Source: Neorhizobium sp. SOG26 (GTDB taxonomy: Bacteria; Pseudomonadota; Alphaproteobacteria; Rhizobiales; Rhizobiaceae). From it: a DNA stretch of 64,000 nucleotides. The position numbers and the translations under genes were made by a program. The notes below the pieces were generated by a model that searched no databases, had not been told where the DNA came from, and was given only the letters and a program-made list of their open reading frames with translations. Positions within the stretch are counted from its first letter, which is position 1, and the number at the start of each line of letters is the position of its first letter. Shown here piece by piece: positions 39,564 to 49,860 of this stretch. The stretch lies in the NCBI RefSeq assembly GCF_003491345.1, contig NZ_CP025512.1, positions 992,001 to 1,056,000 on the forward strand, written 5' to 3'.

Positions 39564-40865
39564 TCAGGCCTTGCCGACGCCGGTATAGGCAAACCCCTGT
39601 GCCTCGACCTCGTGCGGGCGGTAGACGTTGCGCAGGTCAACGAGGATCGGCGACTTCATCACCGACTTCAGGCGCTTCAGGTCGAGCGCGCGGAACTCGT
39701 TCCATTCGGTGACGAGCACGGCGACATCGGCACCTTCCGCGGCCTGGTAGGGGCCGCTCGCAAAGTCGATCTCCATCATCTGCCTGGCGTTTTCCATGCC
39801 TTCCGGATCGTAGCCTGAGACAATGGCGCCGGCATCCTTCAGGGTCTGGACGACCGCAATCGACGGGCTGTCACGCATGTCGTCGGTGTTCGGCTTGAAG
39901 GTGAGGCCCAGCAGCGCAACCTTCTTGCCGCGCACATCGCCGCCGGCCGCGGCAATGACCTTGCGGCCCATGGCGCGCTTGCGGCTGTCGTTGATGGCAA
40001 TCGTTGTTTCGATGAGGCGCACCGGCGCATCGAAATCCTGCGCCGTCTTGGCAAGCGCCAGCGTGTCCTTCGGGAAGCAGGAGCCGCCGTAACCGGGGCC
40101 GGCATGCAGGAACTTGGAGCCGATGCGGCCATCAAGTCCGATCCCGCGCGAGACGTCCTGCACGTCCGCGCCAACTTTCTCGCAGAGATCGGCGATCTCG
40201 TTGATGAAGGTGATCTTCATGGCGAGGAAGCCGTTCGCTGCATACTTGATCAGTTCGGAGGTGCGGCGCGAGGTAAACAGGAGCGGCGACTGGTTGAGGT
40301 AAAGCGGCCGGTAGACTTCCGTCATCACATCGCGCGCCCGCTCGTCCGAAAGACCCACCACGATTCGGTCCGGGCGTTTGAAGTCCTCGATTGCCGCACC
40401 TTCGCGCAGGAATTCCGGATTGGAAACCACGGCGAAATCGGCACCCGGATTGGTTTCGCGGATGATGCGCTCGACTTCGTCGCCGGTGCCGACTGGCACC
40501 GTGGACTTGGTGACGACGACGGTGAAGCCGGTCATGGCCTCGGCGATCTCGCGTGCGGCGGCATGCACATAACCGAGATCGGCATGGCCATCACCACGCC
40601 GTGACGGCGTGCCGACCGCGATGAAGACGACGTCGGCATCGGCAACGGCGGGTTTCAGATCCGTGGTGAAGGAGAGGCGGCCGGCCTTCACATTCGATTC
40701 GACCAGGGCATCGAGCCCCGGCTCATAGATCGGCATGATGCCCTGCTTCAGCGCCTCGATCTTTTCGACCGCCTTGTCGACGCAGACCACGTCGTGCCCA
40801 AAATCAGCAAAGCAGGCACCCGATACCAGGCCAACATAGCCCGACCCAACCATCACAATACGCAT
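39564..40865 (-). CDS. ugd: UDP-glucose 6-dehydrogenase
   Basis: 433 residues, the usual length. The N-terminal NAD domain starts MRIVMVGSGYVGLVSG (GxGxxG), the central domain has EFLREGAAIEDFKRPDR and NEIADLCEKVGADV, and the catalytic Cys lies in GYGGSCFPKDTLAL. It oxidises UDP-glucose twice to UDP-glucuronate, a precursor for capsule, exopolysaccharide and lipid modification in rhizobia (the rkpK/exo5-type gene). It lies just outside the prophage border and reads toward it. Confidence 0.95.
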   Translation of the reverse strand: MRIVMVGSGYVGLVSGACFADFGHDVVCVDKAVEKIEALKQGIMPIYEPGLDALVESNVKAGRLSFTTDLKPAVADADVVFIAVGTPSRRGDGHADLGYVHAAAREIAEAMTGFTVVVTKSTVPVGTGDEVERIIRETNPGADFAVVSNPEFLREGAAIEDFKRPDRIVVGLSDERARDVMTEVYRPLYLNQSPLLFTSRRTSELIKYAANGFLAMKITFINEIADLCEKVGADVQDVSRGIGLDGRIGSKFLHAGPGYGGSCFPKDTLALAKTAQDFDAPVRLIETTIAINDSRKRAMGRKVIAAAGGDVRGKKVALLGLTFKPNTDDMRDSPSIAVVQTLKDAGAIVSGYDPEGMENARQMMEIDFASGPYQAAEGADVAVLVTEWNEFRALDLKRLKSVMKSPILVDLRNVYRPHEVEAQGFAYTGVGKA

Positions 40866-40978
40866 GCGTCATCCTCAATATGGCGATCAGCCCGCCGCTA
40901 CGACCCAAATGTGCATTTCCTACCGCATCGGAAGGTTATTGCAACGCGTCCCACCAGCTAGTGCAAAACAGGGTTACC

Positions 40979-41782
40979 TCAAGTAGGGCGTGTAGCTTCG
41001 CGAAGACCCCAGGCAATGAAATCCGGGTTGGCGAAATCCACGAGGTCGGTCTGGCCCGTCTTTCCGTAGCGAAGCGGCGCCCCTTCGACATCCAGCGTAA
41101 TGCCGCCTGCGGCCCTGAGCACCGCGTCGCCCGCTGCCGTGTCCCATTCCATGGTACGTCCGAAGCGAGGATAGAGGTCAGCCGTACCCTCTGCGAGCAG
41201 GCAGAATTTCAAGGAGGAACCGATGGAGCGAATTTCGGATGCGCCGGAGGTGCGGATGAAGGCGTCCGTCTCGGGCGTATTGTGCGAGCGGCTGGCGACA
41301 ACGATCGGATGTTCCGGCACCGGCCGAGCCGAGACGCGCTGGCGTTCAACAACCACGTAAGGATCATCGATAATGAGCTTTTCCACCAGGTTGTCGCCGC
41401 CGAGATAGGCAACCTTGAGCGCCGGTGCATAAACCACGCCGAGCGTCGGCACGCCGTCTTCGATCAAGGCGATGTTGACCGTGAAGTCCGTCGAGCCGCT
41501 GATGAATTCCTTGGTGCCGTCCAGCGGGTCGACAAGGATGAGGGCCGAGCCGCGGATCTGCGGCGTGTGTCCGGCCGCAACTGATTCTTCCGCCACGACC
41601 GGAATGCCGGGGCAGTGCCTTGAGAGTTCGGCAAGAATGATCGCCTCGGCCTGCTCGTCGGCCTCCGTCACTGGCGAGCAATCCGCCTTGTAGTGAGTTT
41701 CGGTGCCTGCATCACGGACACGCATGATGGCGTGCCCGGCAAGAAGTGCCGCAGTCTCAAAGGTGGCAGCCAGCGATTGCAT
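40979..41782 (-). CDS. cysQ: 3'(2'),5'-bisphosphate nucleotidase
   Basis: 267 residues of the inositol monophosphatase-like superfamily. Metal-site motifs are visible: VVAEESVAAG (Glu of site 1), LILVDPLDGTKEFISG (D-P-L-D-G-T) and MEWDTAAGDAVLRAAGG. Within this superfamily the D-G-T-K-E-F variant is characteristic of CysQ, which removes the toxic by-product PAP formed in sulfate assimilation and sulfation. The start shares one base with the upstream rlmB stop, so the two are cotranscribed. Confidence 0.92.
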   Translation of the reverse strand: MQSLAATFETAALLAGHAIMRVRDAGTETHYKADCSPVTEADEQAEAIILAELSRHCPGIPVVAEESVAAGHTPQIRGSALILVDPLDGTKEFISGSTDFTVNIALIEDGVPTLGVVYAPALKVAYLGGDNLVEKLIIDDPYVVVERQRVSARPVPEHPIVVASRSHNTPETDAFIRTSGASEIRSIGSSLKFCLLAEGTADLYPRFGRTMEWDTAAGDAVLRAAGGITLDVEGAPLRYGKTGQTDLVDFANPDFIAWGLREATRPT

Positions 41783-42675
41783 CAGCCGGCCTTGCCCGAT
41801 CCTGTGCGCGCCAGATGTTGGCGGCTTGCATAAAGCGAGACGGCTGCGGCATTCGACACGTTGAGGGACTTGATCTCGCCTGGCATGTCGAGCCGTGCGA
41901 GCGCACTCACCGTTTCGCGGGTCTTCTGTCGCAGGCCCTTGCCTTCGGACCCAAGCACGAGGGCTATCCGGTCACCACTGAAGGTTTCTTCGAGAACAGC
42001 AGGTCCTTCGGAATCAAGCCCGATGGTCTGGAAGCCGAGCTGGTGCAGTTCACCGAGCGCATCCGAAAGATTTGTGATCTGGATATAAGGAATGAGTTCC
42101 AGCGCACCCGACGCGGATTTCGCCAGCACACCCGATTCCGTCGGGCTATGTCTCTGGGTGGTGATAACGGCGCCAGCGCCGAAGGCTACGGCCGAACGCA
42201 TGATTGCGCCGACATTGTGCGGGTCCGTGACCTGGTCGAGCACAAGAAGAAGCGGGCTTTCCTTCAGGGCTTCGAGACGGCGCACGGGCAGGGGCCTCGT
42301 CTCAAGCATGACACCCTGATGGATCGCTTCGGGGCCGAGCACCTTGTCGATATCCTGGGGTGATACGAATTCGACGGGATAGGGAAGGGCTTCCGCTTCG
42401 CCGATATCAAGCCGGGCGAATGCATTCTGGGTGACGGACAGCTTGATGAGCTTCCGTTCCGGGTTGTCGAGCGCGGCGCGCACCGTGTGCAGTCCGTAGA
42501 GGAGAACCTGTTCGGGCTGCAACTGCGGCGGCTTCCAGTCCTTGTTCGACTTCGGCTTCTTGTGGGGCGGGGTGGGAATCTCGCCACGCTCACGCTTTGC
42601 ATCGCGCACCTGGCGGCGCAAAGTTGCGTAATGCGTGTCGCGGTTCGATCGGTCTTTGGTGTTGTCCTTGCTCAT
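41782..42675 (-). CDS. rlmB: 23S rRNA (guanosine-2'-O-)-methyltransferase RlmB-like (SpoU/TrmH)
   Basis: 297 residues from ATG 42675 (MSKDNTKDRSNRDT); a longer in-frame start adds an unlikely N-terminus. After a basic, Lys/Arg/Pro-rich region (about 20-60) comes the substrate-binding domain VLLYGLHTVRAALDNPERK, and then the SPOUT knot with motif 1 LDQVTDPHNVGAIMRSA, motif 2 IALVLGSEGKGLR and motif 3 SLNVSNAAAVSLYA. The enzyme methylates the ribose of G2251 in 23S rRNA in E. coli. RlmB and TrmH relatives are hard to separate, but the order before tRNA-Tyr is common in rhizobia. Confidence 0.88.
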   Translation of the reverse strand: MSKDNTKDRSNRDTHYATLRRQVRDAKRERGEIPTPPHKKPKSNKDWKPPQLQPEQVLLYGLHTVRAALDNPERKLIKLSVTQNAFARLDIGEAEALPYPVEFVSPQDIDKVLGPEAIHQGVMLETRPLPVRRLEALKESPLLLVLDQVTDPHNVGAIMRSAVAFGAGAVITTQRHSPTESGVLAKSASGALELIPYIQITNLSDALGELHQLGFQTIGLDSEGPAVLEETFSGDRIALVLGSEGKGLRQKTRETVSALARLDMPGEIKSLNVSNAAAVSLYASRQHLARTGSGKAG

Positions 42676-42874
42676 GAGGCTATATAGCCACGGGCCCGCC
42701 TCAGGCATAGACCCTGCAAACAAAGGCCTTCGGATCGGCTCATGTTTATTTTCGCAATTTTTGCTCAGAAGTCGTGTTGACAGACCGAAACGAGGCGGTC
42801 ATATACGCGGCGCAGACCGAGAGGCGCTCAGCCAAACAGTCTGACAAACTTGGTCGAACGATCCGGACGAAACT

Positions 42875-42959
42875 GGAGAGATGCCCGAGTGGTTAAAGGG
42901 GACGGACTGTAAATCCGTTGGCTCAGCCTACGTTGGTTCAAATCCAACTCTCTCCACCA
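42875..42959 (+). tRNA. tRNA-Tyr(GTA)
   Basis: 85 bases with encoded CCA. Acceptor GGAGAGA pairs with TCTCTCC, anticodon arm ACGGA-CTGTAAA-TCCGT has GTA at 42909-42911, and a long variable arm is present as in type II tRNAs. T-arm TTGG-TTCAAAT-CCAA. It precedes tRNA-Gly and tuf. Confidence 0.96.
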
Positions 42960-42985
42960 TTCGTCTCATGATCGGACCATACCCC

Positions 42986-43059
42986 GCGGGTATAGCTCAA
43001 TGGTAGAGCAGCAGCCTTCCAAGCTGAATACGCGGGTTCGATTCCCGCTACCCGCTCCA
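42986..43059 (+). tRNA. tRNA-Gly(TCC)
   Basis: 74 bases with encoded CCA. Acceptor GCGGGTA/TACCCGC, anticodon loop CTTCCAA with TCC at 43018-43020, T-arm GCGGG-TTCGATT-CCCGC. Only 26 bases after tRNA-Tyr, so probably one transcript continuing to tuf. Confidence 0.96.
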
Positions 43060-43285
43060 AATCATCACGCAGACCTGAGGCAGATCATCCGTCGGATGCT
43101 TAGTGCGGCGTCTGATCATCGCTGCAAAGACGCTGGATTTGGGCGTCATTCGCAAGCTCTCTTGCGCCCGGCCCTTGTCCCGGCGCAGGTCGTAATTATG
43201 TCTTGCGCATTCTGGTGGAAAGCCTTAAACGGCGACACCAAACCCGGCAGCCGGGTTCACCTCTTATGTTCACAGGAAGCATTCA

Positions 43286-44461
<1,176 letters not shown>

Positions 44462-44484
44462 TCTTCGACGTCTGAATTGAGAAA

Positions 44485-44516
44485 AGGCCTCGCTGGAAAC
44501 AGCGGGGCCTTTTTGT
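44485..44516 (+). terminator. Intrinsic terminator of tuf
   Basis: Stem AGGCCTCGCTG/CAGCGGGGCCT (44485-44495 with 44500-44510; one G-T pair), GAAA tetraloop, then TTTTTG. Confidence 0.92.
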
Positions 44517-44548
44517 TGTGGTGAAGCCATTTCAGAAAAATGCGGCGG

Positions 44549-45847
44549 TCAGTTCTTGAGGAAGAGCTCCCGCTCGTATCGGAACTGAGGGTTGCCGCGC
44601 GGCTTGCGGAAAGCCAGCGGAAGCCGGTCATCAGGGTCGAGCAACCGTTGGGCAACGTTGCGTGCCCCGGTCTCGATGGCGTCACGACCAATAAAGCCGC
44701 CGCGCACCTGGGTCGTCGCCGCCAATGCCCGCAGGAACTTGTCCAGCAGCCGAGGATCGGGTTCGGTCGGAGCCCGCCAGAAGGCGCCAAGGCTCTGCTG
44801 CCAGGTCAGGCCCGGCACGTCATAAACGGCCCCGCCAAGCGCAATCACCGGACGGCCGAGGATCAGGGCAGTCAGTCCGACGGTCGAGTTCACCGTCACC
44901 ACGCCGGCCGACTTTTCAATCAGCATGCTCGTGTCACCGCCGTCAGCCAGGAAGACGCGATCCGCTACATTATATTGTGCTGCAGCCGTGGCGATCCGCT
45001 GCGGCCAGCGAGACAGGCCGTTGTCGATCGGATGCACCTTGAACAACAGCCTGGTATTCGACGGCGCGTGACGCGCGAAGGATGCGATGGTCGCGTCCAC
45101 GATCTTGAACAAGTCACCGCCCGGTGAATGATTGCGGATCTGGTAGTCGCCCGGCAACTGCAGCGGAAACAGGAAGAAGCGGGAAGGGCGGTCACCACCA
45201 GAGTGAAGGCACTGGTCGATGGCGAGTTGCGCCCGCCGTTGCCGCCTGCCGCGCGTCAGCGCCTTCCAGATCCAGCCGCTGTATTCCACCACCGGATGGA
45301 CCGCTCCATGCGTGCGATAGTGTGGATGGACGAGCCATCCGAGCAGGACATTCGGAACATGGTAAACAAGGTCATAAAGTGCGTAGGTGAGGAAACTCGA
45401 GCCAAATAACCTGTTGTTCGCGGCATGTTGTTGTCCCGCCGCAAGCGCCTGGATTTTCTCCGGCTCCCGGGGAAAACGCGAGTGTAGCGACATGCCGTCG
45501 GGCTCGATTGTCAGCCAGTCTGGCCGCAGATATCCGTGCTCCAGGATGTGAACCTTGATCCCGAGCGCGATGCCCAGATCGGCGGCCGCCGCATGCACCG
45601 GGCGCCCGTCACCCAGCATCACAAGATCCGTGACGCCATGCCTCTCGATGTAGGTTTTAAGGTACAGGGGCCAGTTCTCCCGCGTCCCGCGGTAGAAATC
45701 AGTCCTCCTTGGCCACCAAAAGAACACATCGCCTAGGCAAAGGCCAATCTTGCGGACACTTGCTCCATTCTTCTCAAGCTCGTCGGCGAGATATTTGAGA
45801 AAGGGGGAGGCGGGGCCCTGCAGCAACAGGAAGGTGCGGGCATTCAT
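44549..45847 (-). CDS. KpsS-like capsular polysaccharide glycosyltransferase/export protein, copy 1
   Basis: 432 residues from ATG 45847 (AAGG about 8 bases upstream; GTG 45856 also in frame). Capsule-synthesis (KpsS/LipB) features: FLLLQGPASPFLKYLA at the start, HILEHGYLRPDWLTIEPDG, FFLFPLQLPGDYQIRNHSP, LLFKVHPIDNG and VVTVNSTVGLTALILGRPVI. Family members are Kdo transferases that start the linker of capsule-type polysaccharide at the inner membrane. It faces a paralogue across a 154-base divergent spacer. Confidence 0.82.
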   Translation of the reverse strand: MNARTFLLLQGPASPFLKYLADELEKNGASVRKIGLCLGDVFFWWPRRTDFYRGTRENWPLYLKTYIERHGVTDLVMLGDGRPVHAAAADLGIALGIKVHILEHGYLRPDWLTIEPDGMSLHSRFPREPEKIQALAAGQQHAANNRLFGSSFLTYALYDLVYHVPNVLLGWLVHPHYRTHGAVHPVVEYSGWIWKALTRGRRQRRAQLAIDQCLHSGGDRPSRFFLFPLQLPGDYQIRNHSPGGDLFKIVDATIASFARHAPSNTRLLFKVHPIDNGLSRWPQRIATAAAQYNVADRVFLADGGDTSMLIEKSAGVVTVNSTVGLTALILGRPVIALGGAVYDVPGLTWQQSLGAFWRAPTEPDPRLLDKFLRALAATTQVRGGFIGRDAIETGARNVAQRLLDPDDRLPLAFRKPRGNPQFRYERELFLKN

Positions 45848-46001
45848 GTCACACACCTTGCGTTAATGATCAGGCGGAATGGCATTGACGGGGAAACTGC
45901 CTTGATGAAAATGTCGCCCGATGTTTATCGATAATGTCCGCAATTGAAATCGCTTTTGTACATCTACGTGCATCGCAGTCTCCAGCAGCATTGGCAACGA
46001 C

Positions 46002-47393
46002 ATGACGAATGTCCTTTTCCTGCAAGGCCCGCCTTCGATTTTCTGGCGTGAGCTCGCCGAAGGGTTTGAAGCGCAGGGAATAGAGACGTCGCGGGTCAAC
46101 TTCTCGTTCGGCGACCAGCTGTATTGGCGAAAGCGCGGTGCCATCAACTATCGCGGCAGCGTCAAGGCCTGGCCGCGTTTCCTCGCGGACCTGATTCGCC
46201 GCAAGGGGATCACGGACATTCTCTATTATGCGGATCGGCTGCCCTACCATCGACTGGCGGCGCGCGTTGCCCGCAAGCTCGGGGTGAAGTGTCACGCGGT
46301 AGAGTTCGGTTACCTGCGGCCGGACTGGATCACGCTGGAGCGCGACGGCATGGGGCGCTTTTCGCATTTCCCGTCCGACCCGGAGCAGATCCGCCAGATC
46401 GCCGCAAAGGTTGGCGCGCCGGATCTCGAGCCGCGCTACGGCCACACCTTCAATCAGGAAGCCACCAACGAGGTGGTCTATAACCTCGCGACCTATTTCG
46501 GCCGGGGGATGTTCCCGCTTTACCATGCGGACAAGTATTATGACGCCCTGATCGATTACCTGTCGTGGTTGCCGCGCGCCTTCCGGCCACGGCATGACCT
46601 GCCCGAAGGCTATTTCAGCGACAAGTCGAAGAAGACCTACCTTGTCGCGCTTCAACTCCAGAGCGATTACCAGATTCGCGCCAACTCGCCGTTCCAGCAC
46701 TTGTCGCAGATGCTCGAACAGGTCGTGCAGTCCTTTGCGCTGCATGCGCCGAACGATAGTCGGCTGATCGTCAAGCAGCACCCGCTCGACAATGATCTGG
46801 AAGGCTGGCGCAAGGTCGTGACGGAGCTTGCGACTCGCTACCGCATCACGAAGCGAGTCGTTTTCATCGAGAGGGGCGATCTCGGCTATATCCTGAAGAA
46901 CGTCCAGGCCGTCATTGTCTGCAATTCCACCACCGCGCTGCATAGCCTGCGGGCGGGGATCCCGACGATCGCGCTAGGCACGGCCATCTACGACATTCCG
47001 GGTCTCACTCACCAGAAGGGGCTCGACAGCTTCTGGCGCACGCCCGAGCCGATTGATCAGCGCCTGCTCGCCGATTTCATCAAGGCGATTGCCGCGACGA
47101 TCCAGATCAAGGGCAATTTCTACCACAAGACCGGACGCAAGGTGGCAATCGAATCGATCATTTCCCGAGTCGTGAATGACATGGTGAATCAGCCGGACGC
47201 CTTCGTGGAAAAGCCCCCGCGCGCCGCCTGGAAGCGCCTGCCGCTCTCGCCCGAGAGGAAGGCCCACGGCGCAAGCGTTGTCGCAGGCGGCTTCGATATC
47301 CCGGGCAAGGAAATCCTGGGTACGCGCACAGATTCCGTCCTGGGCGCAGCGCGTGCGGATGCCTCCGAGCGGCCGGGTGTAAAGCTCAGATAG
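46002..47393 (+). CDS. KpsS-like capsular polysaccharide protein, copy 2 (divergent paralogue)
   Basis: 463 residues. Shares the same block order as the divergent neighbour: LFLQGPPSIFWRELAEGFE, AVEFGYLRPDWITLERDG, YLVALQLQSDYQIRANSP, LIVKQHPLDND, AVIVCNSTTALHSL and YDIPGLTHQKGLDSFW. A basic, Pro-rich C-terminal tail of about 50 residues (from KPPRAAWKRLPLSPE) is extra. Two KpsS-like enzymes could act as an alternating pair or on different acceptors. Related to surface polysaccharide made from UDP-glucuronate, whose dehydrogenase (ugd) is 5 kb away; the functional link is inferred. Confidence 0.82.
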   Translation: MTNVLFLQGPPSIFWRELAEGFEAQGIETSRVNFSFGDQLYWRKRGAINYRGSVKAWPRFLADLIRRKGITDILYYADRLPYHRLAARVARKLGVKCHAVEFGYLRPDWITLERDGMGRFSHFPSDPEQIRQIAAKVGAPDLEPRYGHTFNQEATNEVVYNLATYFGRGMFPLYHADKYYDALIDYLSWLPRAFRPRHDLPEGYFSDKSKKTYLVALQLQSDYQIRANSPFQHLSQMLEQVVQSFALHAPNDSRLIVKQHPLDNDLEGWRKVVTELATRYRITKRVVFIERGDLGYILKNVQAVIVCNSTTALHSLRAGIPTIALGTAIYDIPGLTHQKGLDSFWRTPEPIDQRLLADFIKAIAATIQIKGNFYHKTGRKVAIESIISRVVNDMVNQPDAFVEKPPRAAWKRLPLSPERKAHGASVVAGGFDIPGKEILGTRTDSVLGAARADASERPGVKLR

Positions 47394-47497
47394 TGTGGTT
47401 GCGCGAAAAAACGCTCTTGCCAAGCGGTTCGCATCCCCTTAAAGGGAGCGCCTAGCCGAGGGCGACGGATCGAACGGTTCGGGTTTCTTCGGTTTGA

Positions 47498-47573
<76 letters not shown>

Positions 47574-47762
47574 TCTCGACAACAGGCATGACAGACTTCT
47601 GCAGCTTCGCGCAGGGTCGTGGTGCAGACGGCAAAAGTTCATCGAATGCTTTTTTCCCTCTTGTGTGGAGGGGAAGGGGTGTTTATGTAGGCACAAAACA
47701 GACACGCGGTGCGTGGGGCTGAGCGAGTTCAGCTTTACGTGCCGTAATTGCGTGGACAATCT

Positions 47763-47963
47763 ATGGCATCCAAGACCAATCCAGTCACGTTTCTGCGCCA
47801 GGTGCGCTCCGAAGCGTCCAAGATCCATTGGCCTTCCCGTCGTGAGACGCTGATTTCGACAGCGATGGTTCTGGTTATGGTTGTTTTCGCGGCGCTGTTT
47901 TTCTTCGCTGCCGATCAGTTGATGGGTTGGCTTCTGCGCCTGATCCTGAACGTCAGCGTCTGA
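47763..47963 (+). CDS. secE: Preprotein translocase subunit SecE
   Basis: 66 residues from ATG 47763 (an upstream GTG adds five codons). Short alphaproteobacterial SecE with an amphipathic N-terminus FLRQVRSEASKIHWPSRRET and one transmembrane helix (about 33-52). It clamps SecY in the inner-membrane translocon. The next gene is nusG, 16 bases away, the conserved pair. Confidence 0.95.
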   Translation: MASKTNPVTFLRQVRSEASKIHWPSRRETLISTAMVLVMVVFAALFFFAADQLMGWLLRLILNVSV

Positions 47964-47979
47964 TTCTGGAGAAGTACAA

Positions 47980-48510
47980 ATGGCGGCGCGCTGGTATATC
48001 GTCCACGCATATTCGAACTTTGAAAAGAAGGTTGCCGAGGACATCGAGAACAAGGCTCGCCAGAAGGGGCTTGAGCACCTGTTCGAAAAGATCCTGGTGC
48101 CGACCGAGAAGGTCGTTGAGGTGCGTCGCGGCCGCAAGGTCGATAGCGAGCGGAAGTTCTTCCCCGGTTATGTTCTGGTTCGCGCCAACCTGACCGACGA
48201 GGCCTACCACCTCATCAAGAACACGCCGAAGGTCACTGGGTTCCTCGGTTCCGACAACAAGCCGGTTCCGATTCCGGATTTCGAAGCTGAGCGCATTCTT
48301 GGTCAGGTCCAGGAAGGGGTCGAGCGTCCGAAGTCTTCGATCTCGTTCGAGATCGGCGAACAGGTTCGCGTTTCCGATGGTCCGTTCGCTTCGTTCAACG
48401 GCACCGTTCAGGATGTCGACGAGGAGCGTTCGCGCCTCAAGGTCGAAGTTTCGATCTTTGGTCGCGCAACCCCGGTTGAGCTGGAATACGCCCAGGTCGA
48501 AAAGGTCTAA
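47980..48510 (+). CDS. nusG: Transcription antitermination factor NusG
   Basis: 176 residues. NGN domain starts RWYIVHAYSNFEKKVAEDI and has FFPGYVLVRANL, which contacts RNA polymerase. The C-terminal KOW motif (about 125-155) includes IGEQVRVSDGPFASFNGTV. It supports elongation and links RNA polymerase with Rho or the ribosome. Cotranscribed with secE. Confidence 0.97.
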   Translation: MAARWYIVHAYSNFEKKVAEDIENKARQKGLEHLFEKILVPTEKVVEVRRGRKVDSERKFFPGYVLVRANLTDEAYHLIKNTPKVTGFLGSDNKPVPIPDFEAERILGQVQEGVERPKSSISFEIGEQVRVSDGPFASFNGTVQDVDEERSRLKVEVSIFGRATPVELEYAQVEKV

Positions 48511-48528
48511 CGGGTTTTACGAGTTGAG

Positions 48529-48678
48529 CCTGCCGTTCGTTCGGCAGGTCTCGTGCGGCAATGCCGCAGCCGCGTGGAAGGTGAGGGGGTTGATAAGCCA
48601 GGCCCCGTTGATCCGAACCACGCAACCGCAGCCGCCGGGCTTCATGAAGTCCGGCACAAAGGATCGGCAATCCGATCC
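48529..48678 (+). promoter_or_regulatory. rplK leader with three hairpins (possible L1 control region)
   Basis: The 187-base spacer after nusG contains CCTGCCG/CGGCAGG (48529-48548), GCGGC-aat-GCCGC (48555-48567) and GGATCGG-caat-CCGATCC (48661-48678), the last just before the rplK Shine-Dalgarno (AAAGGCAGAGAG). In many bacteria ribosomal protein L1 binds a leader here to repress rplKA. The site itself is not identified; only the structures are seen. Confidence 0.5.
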
Positions 48679-48697
48679 GTAACGAAAGGCAGAGAGA

Positions 48698-49129
48698 ATG
48701 GCTAAGAAAGTAGCAGGCCAGCTCAAGCTGCAGGTCAAGGCAGGATCGGCAAACCCGTCCCCGCCGATCGGACCGGCACTTGGTCAGCGCGGCATCAACA
48801 TCATGGAATTCTGCAAGGCGTTCAACGCCGCCACGCAGGAAATGGAAAAGGGCATGCCGATCCCGGTCGTCATCACCTATTTCCAGGACAAGTCTTTCAC
48901 CTTCGCGATGAAGCAGCCGCCGGTCAGCTACTTCCTCAAGAAGGAAGCGAAGATCCAGTCGGGCTCGAAGACCCCCGGCAAGGGCGCCAAGGCCGGCACC
49001 CTCACCAAGGCTCAGATCAAGTCGATCGCCGAAGCCAAGATGAAGGATCTGAACGCGGCTGATATCGAAGGCGCAATGGCTATGGTCGAGGGCTCTGCCC
49101 GCGCTATGGGCCTGGAAGTGGTGGCTTAA
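48698..49129 (+). CDS. rplK: 50S ribosomal protein L11
   Basis: 143 residues, full length. [20 protein letters not shown] with the NPSPP and GPALGQRG motifs, and the C-terminal rRNA-binding domain from [17 protein letters not shown]. It forms the GTPase-associated centre with 23S rRNA. One base separates its stop from the rplA start. Confidence 0.98.
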   Translation: MAKKVAGQLKLQVKAGSANPSPPIGPALGQRGINIMEFCKAFNAATQEMEKGMPIPVVITYFQDKSFTFAMKQPPVSYFLKKEAKIQSGSKTPGKGAKAGTLTKAQIKSIAEAKMKDLNAADIEGAMAMVEGSARAMGLEVVA

Positions 49130-49130
49130 C

Positions 49131-49829
49131 ATGGCAAAGCTTGCAAAGCGTATTCAGAAGATCCGCGAAGGTATCGATCCGACCAAGCTCGTTGCCCTGT
49201 CCGAAGCCATTGCTCTGGTGAAGGAACGCGCAACCGCCAAGTTCGACGAGACCGTTGAAATCGCCATGAACCTCGGCGTCGACCCGCGTCACGCAGACCA
49301 GATGGTCCGCGGCGTGGTCAACCTGCCGAACGGCACCGGCCGCGATGTTCGCGTTGCCGTCTTCGCACGTGGCGCCAAGGCTGATGAAGCCAAGGCTGCT
49401 GGTGCAGACATCGTTGGCGCCGAAGATCTGGTTGAAATCGTTCAGGGCGGCAAGATCGACTTCGATCGTTGCATCGCGACCCCGGACATGATGCCGCTCG
49501 TCGGCCGTCTTGGTAAGGTTCTCGGCCCGCGCGGCATGATGCCGAACCCGAAGGTTGGCACGGTCACCATGGACGTTGCCGGTGCTGTCAAGGCTTCCAA
49601 GGGCGGCGCCGTTGAATTCCGCGTCGAAAAGGCTGGTATCATCCACGCCGGCATCGGCAAGGCTTCGTTCGACGCTAAGGCTCTTGAAGAAAACATCAAG
49701 GCTTTTGCGGACGCCGTCGTCAAGGCAAAGCCGGCTGGCGCCAAGGGTAACTACGTCAAGCGCGTAGCGATCTCCTCGACCATGGGCCCGGGCGTCAAGA
49801 TCGACCCGGCCACGGTTTCGGCCGCCTGA
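49131..49829 (+). CDS. rplA: 50S ribosomal protein L1
   Basis: 232 residues. [20 protein letters not shown] at the start and the conserved [16 protein letters not shown] loop. It builds the L1 stalk and in many bacteria represses its own operon. A UUCG hairpin with T-run follows the stop. Confidence 0.98.
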   Translation: MAKLAKRIQKIREGIDPTKLVALSEAIALVKERATAKFDETVEIAMNLGVDPRHADQMVRGVVNLPNGTGRDVRVAVFARGAKADEAKAAGADIVGAEDLVEIVQGGKIDFDRCIATPDMMPLVGRLGKVLGPRGMMPNPKVGTVTMDVAGAVKASKGGAVEFRVEKAGIIHAGIGKASFDAKALEENIKAFADAVVKAKPAGAKGNYVKRVAISSTMGPGVKIDPATVSAA

Positions 49830-49837
49830 TTAGGTAG

Positions 49838-49860
49838 CGGGAGCGTTCGCGCTCCCGTTT
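49838..49860 (+). terminator. UUCG-tetraloop terminator or attenuator after rplA
   Basis: Perfect stem CGGGAGCG-ttcg-CGCTCCCG (49838-49857) followed by TTT only, so termination may be partial. It separates rplKA from the rplJL leader. Confidence 0.78.

Noticed and set aside
45870..46943. A 357-codon minus-strand frame opposite the second KpsS-like gene
   Set aside because: The plus strand encodes clear family motifs; the minus frame has none and would remove the divergent spacer.
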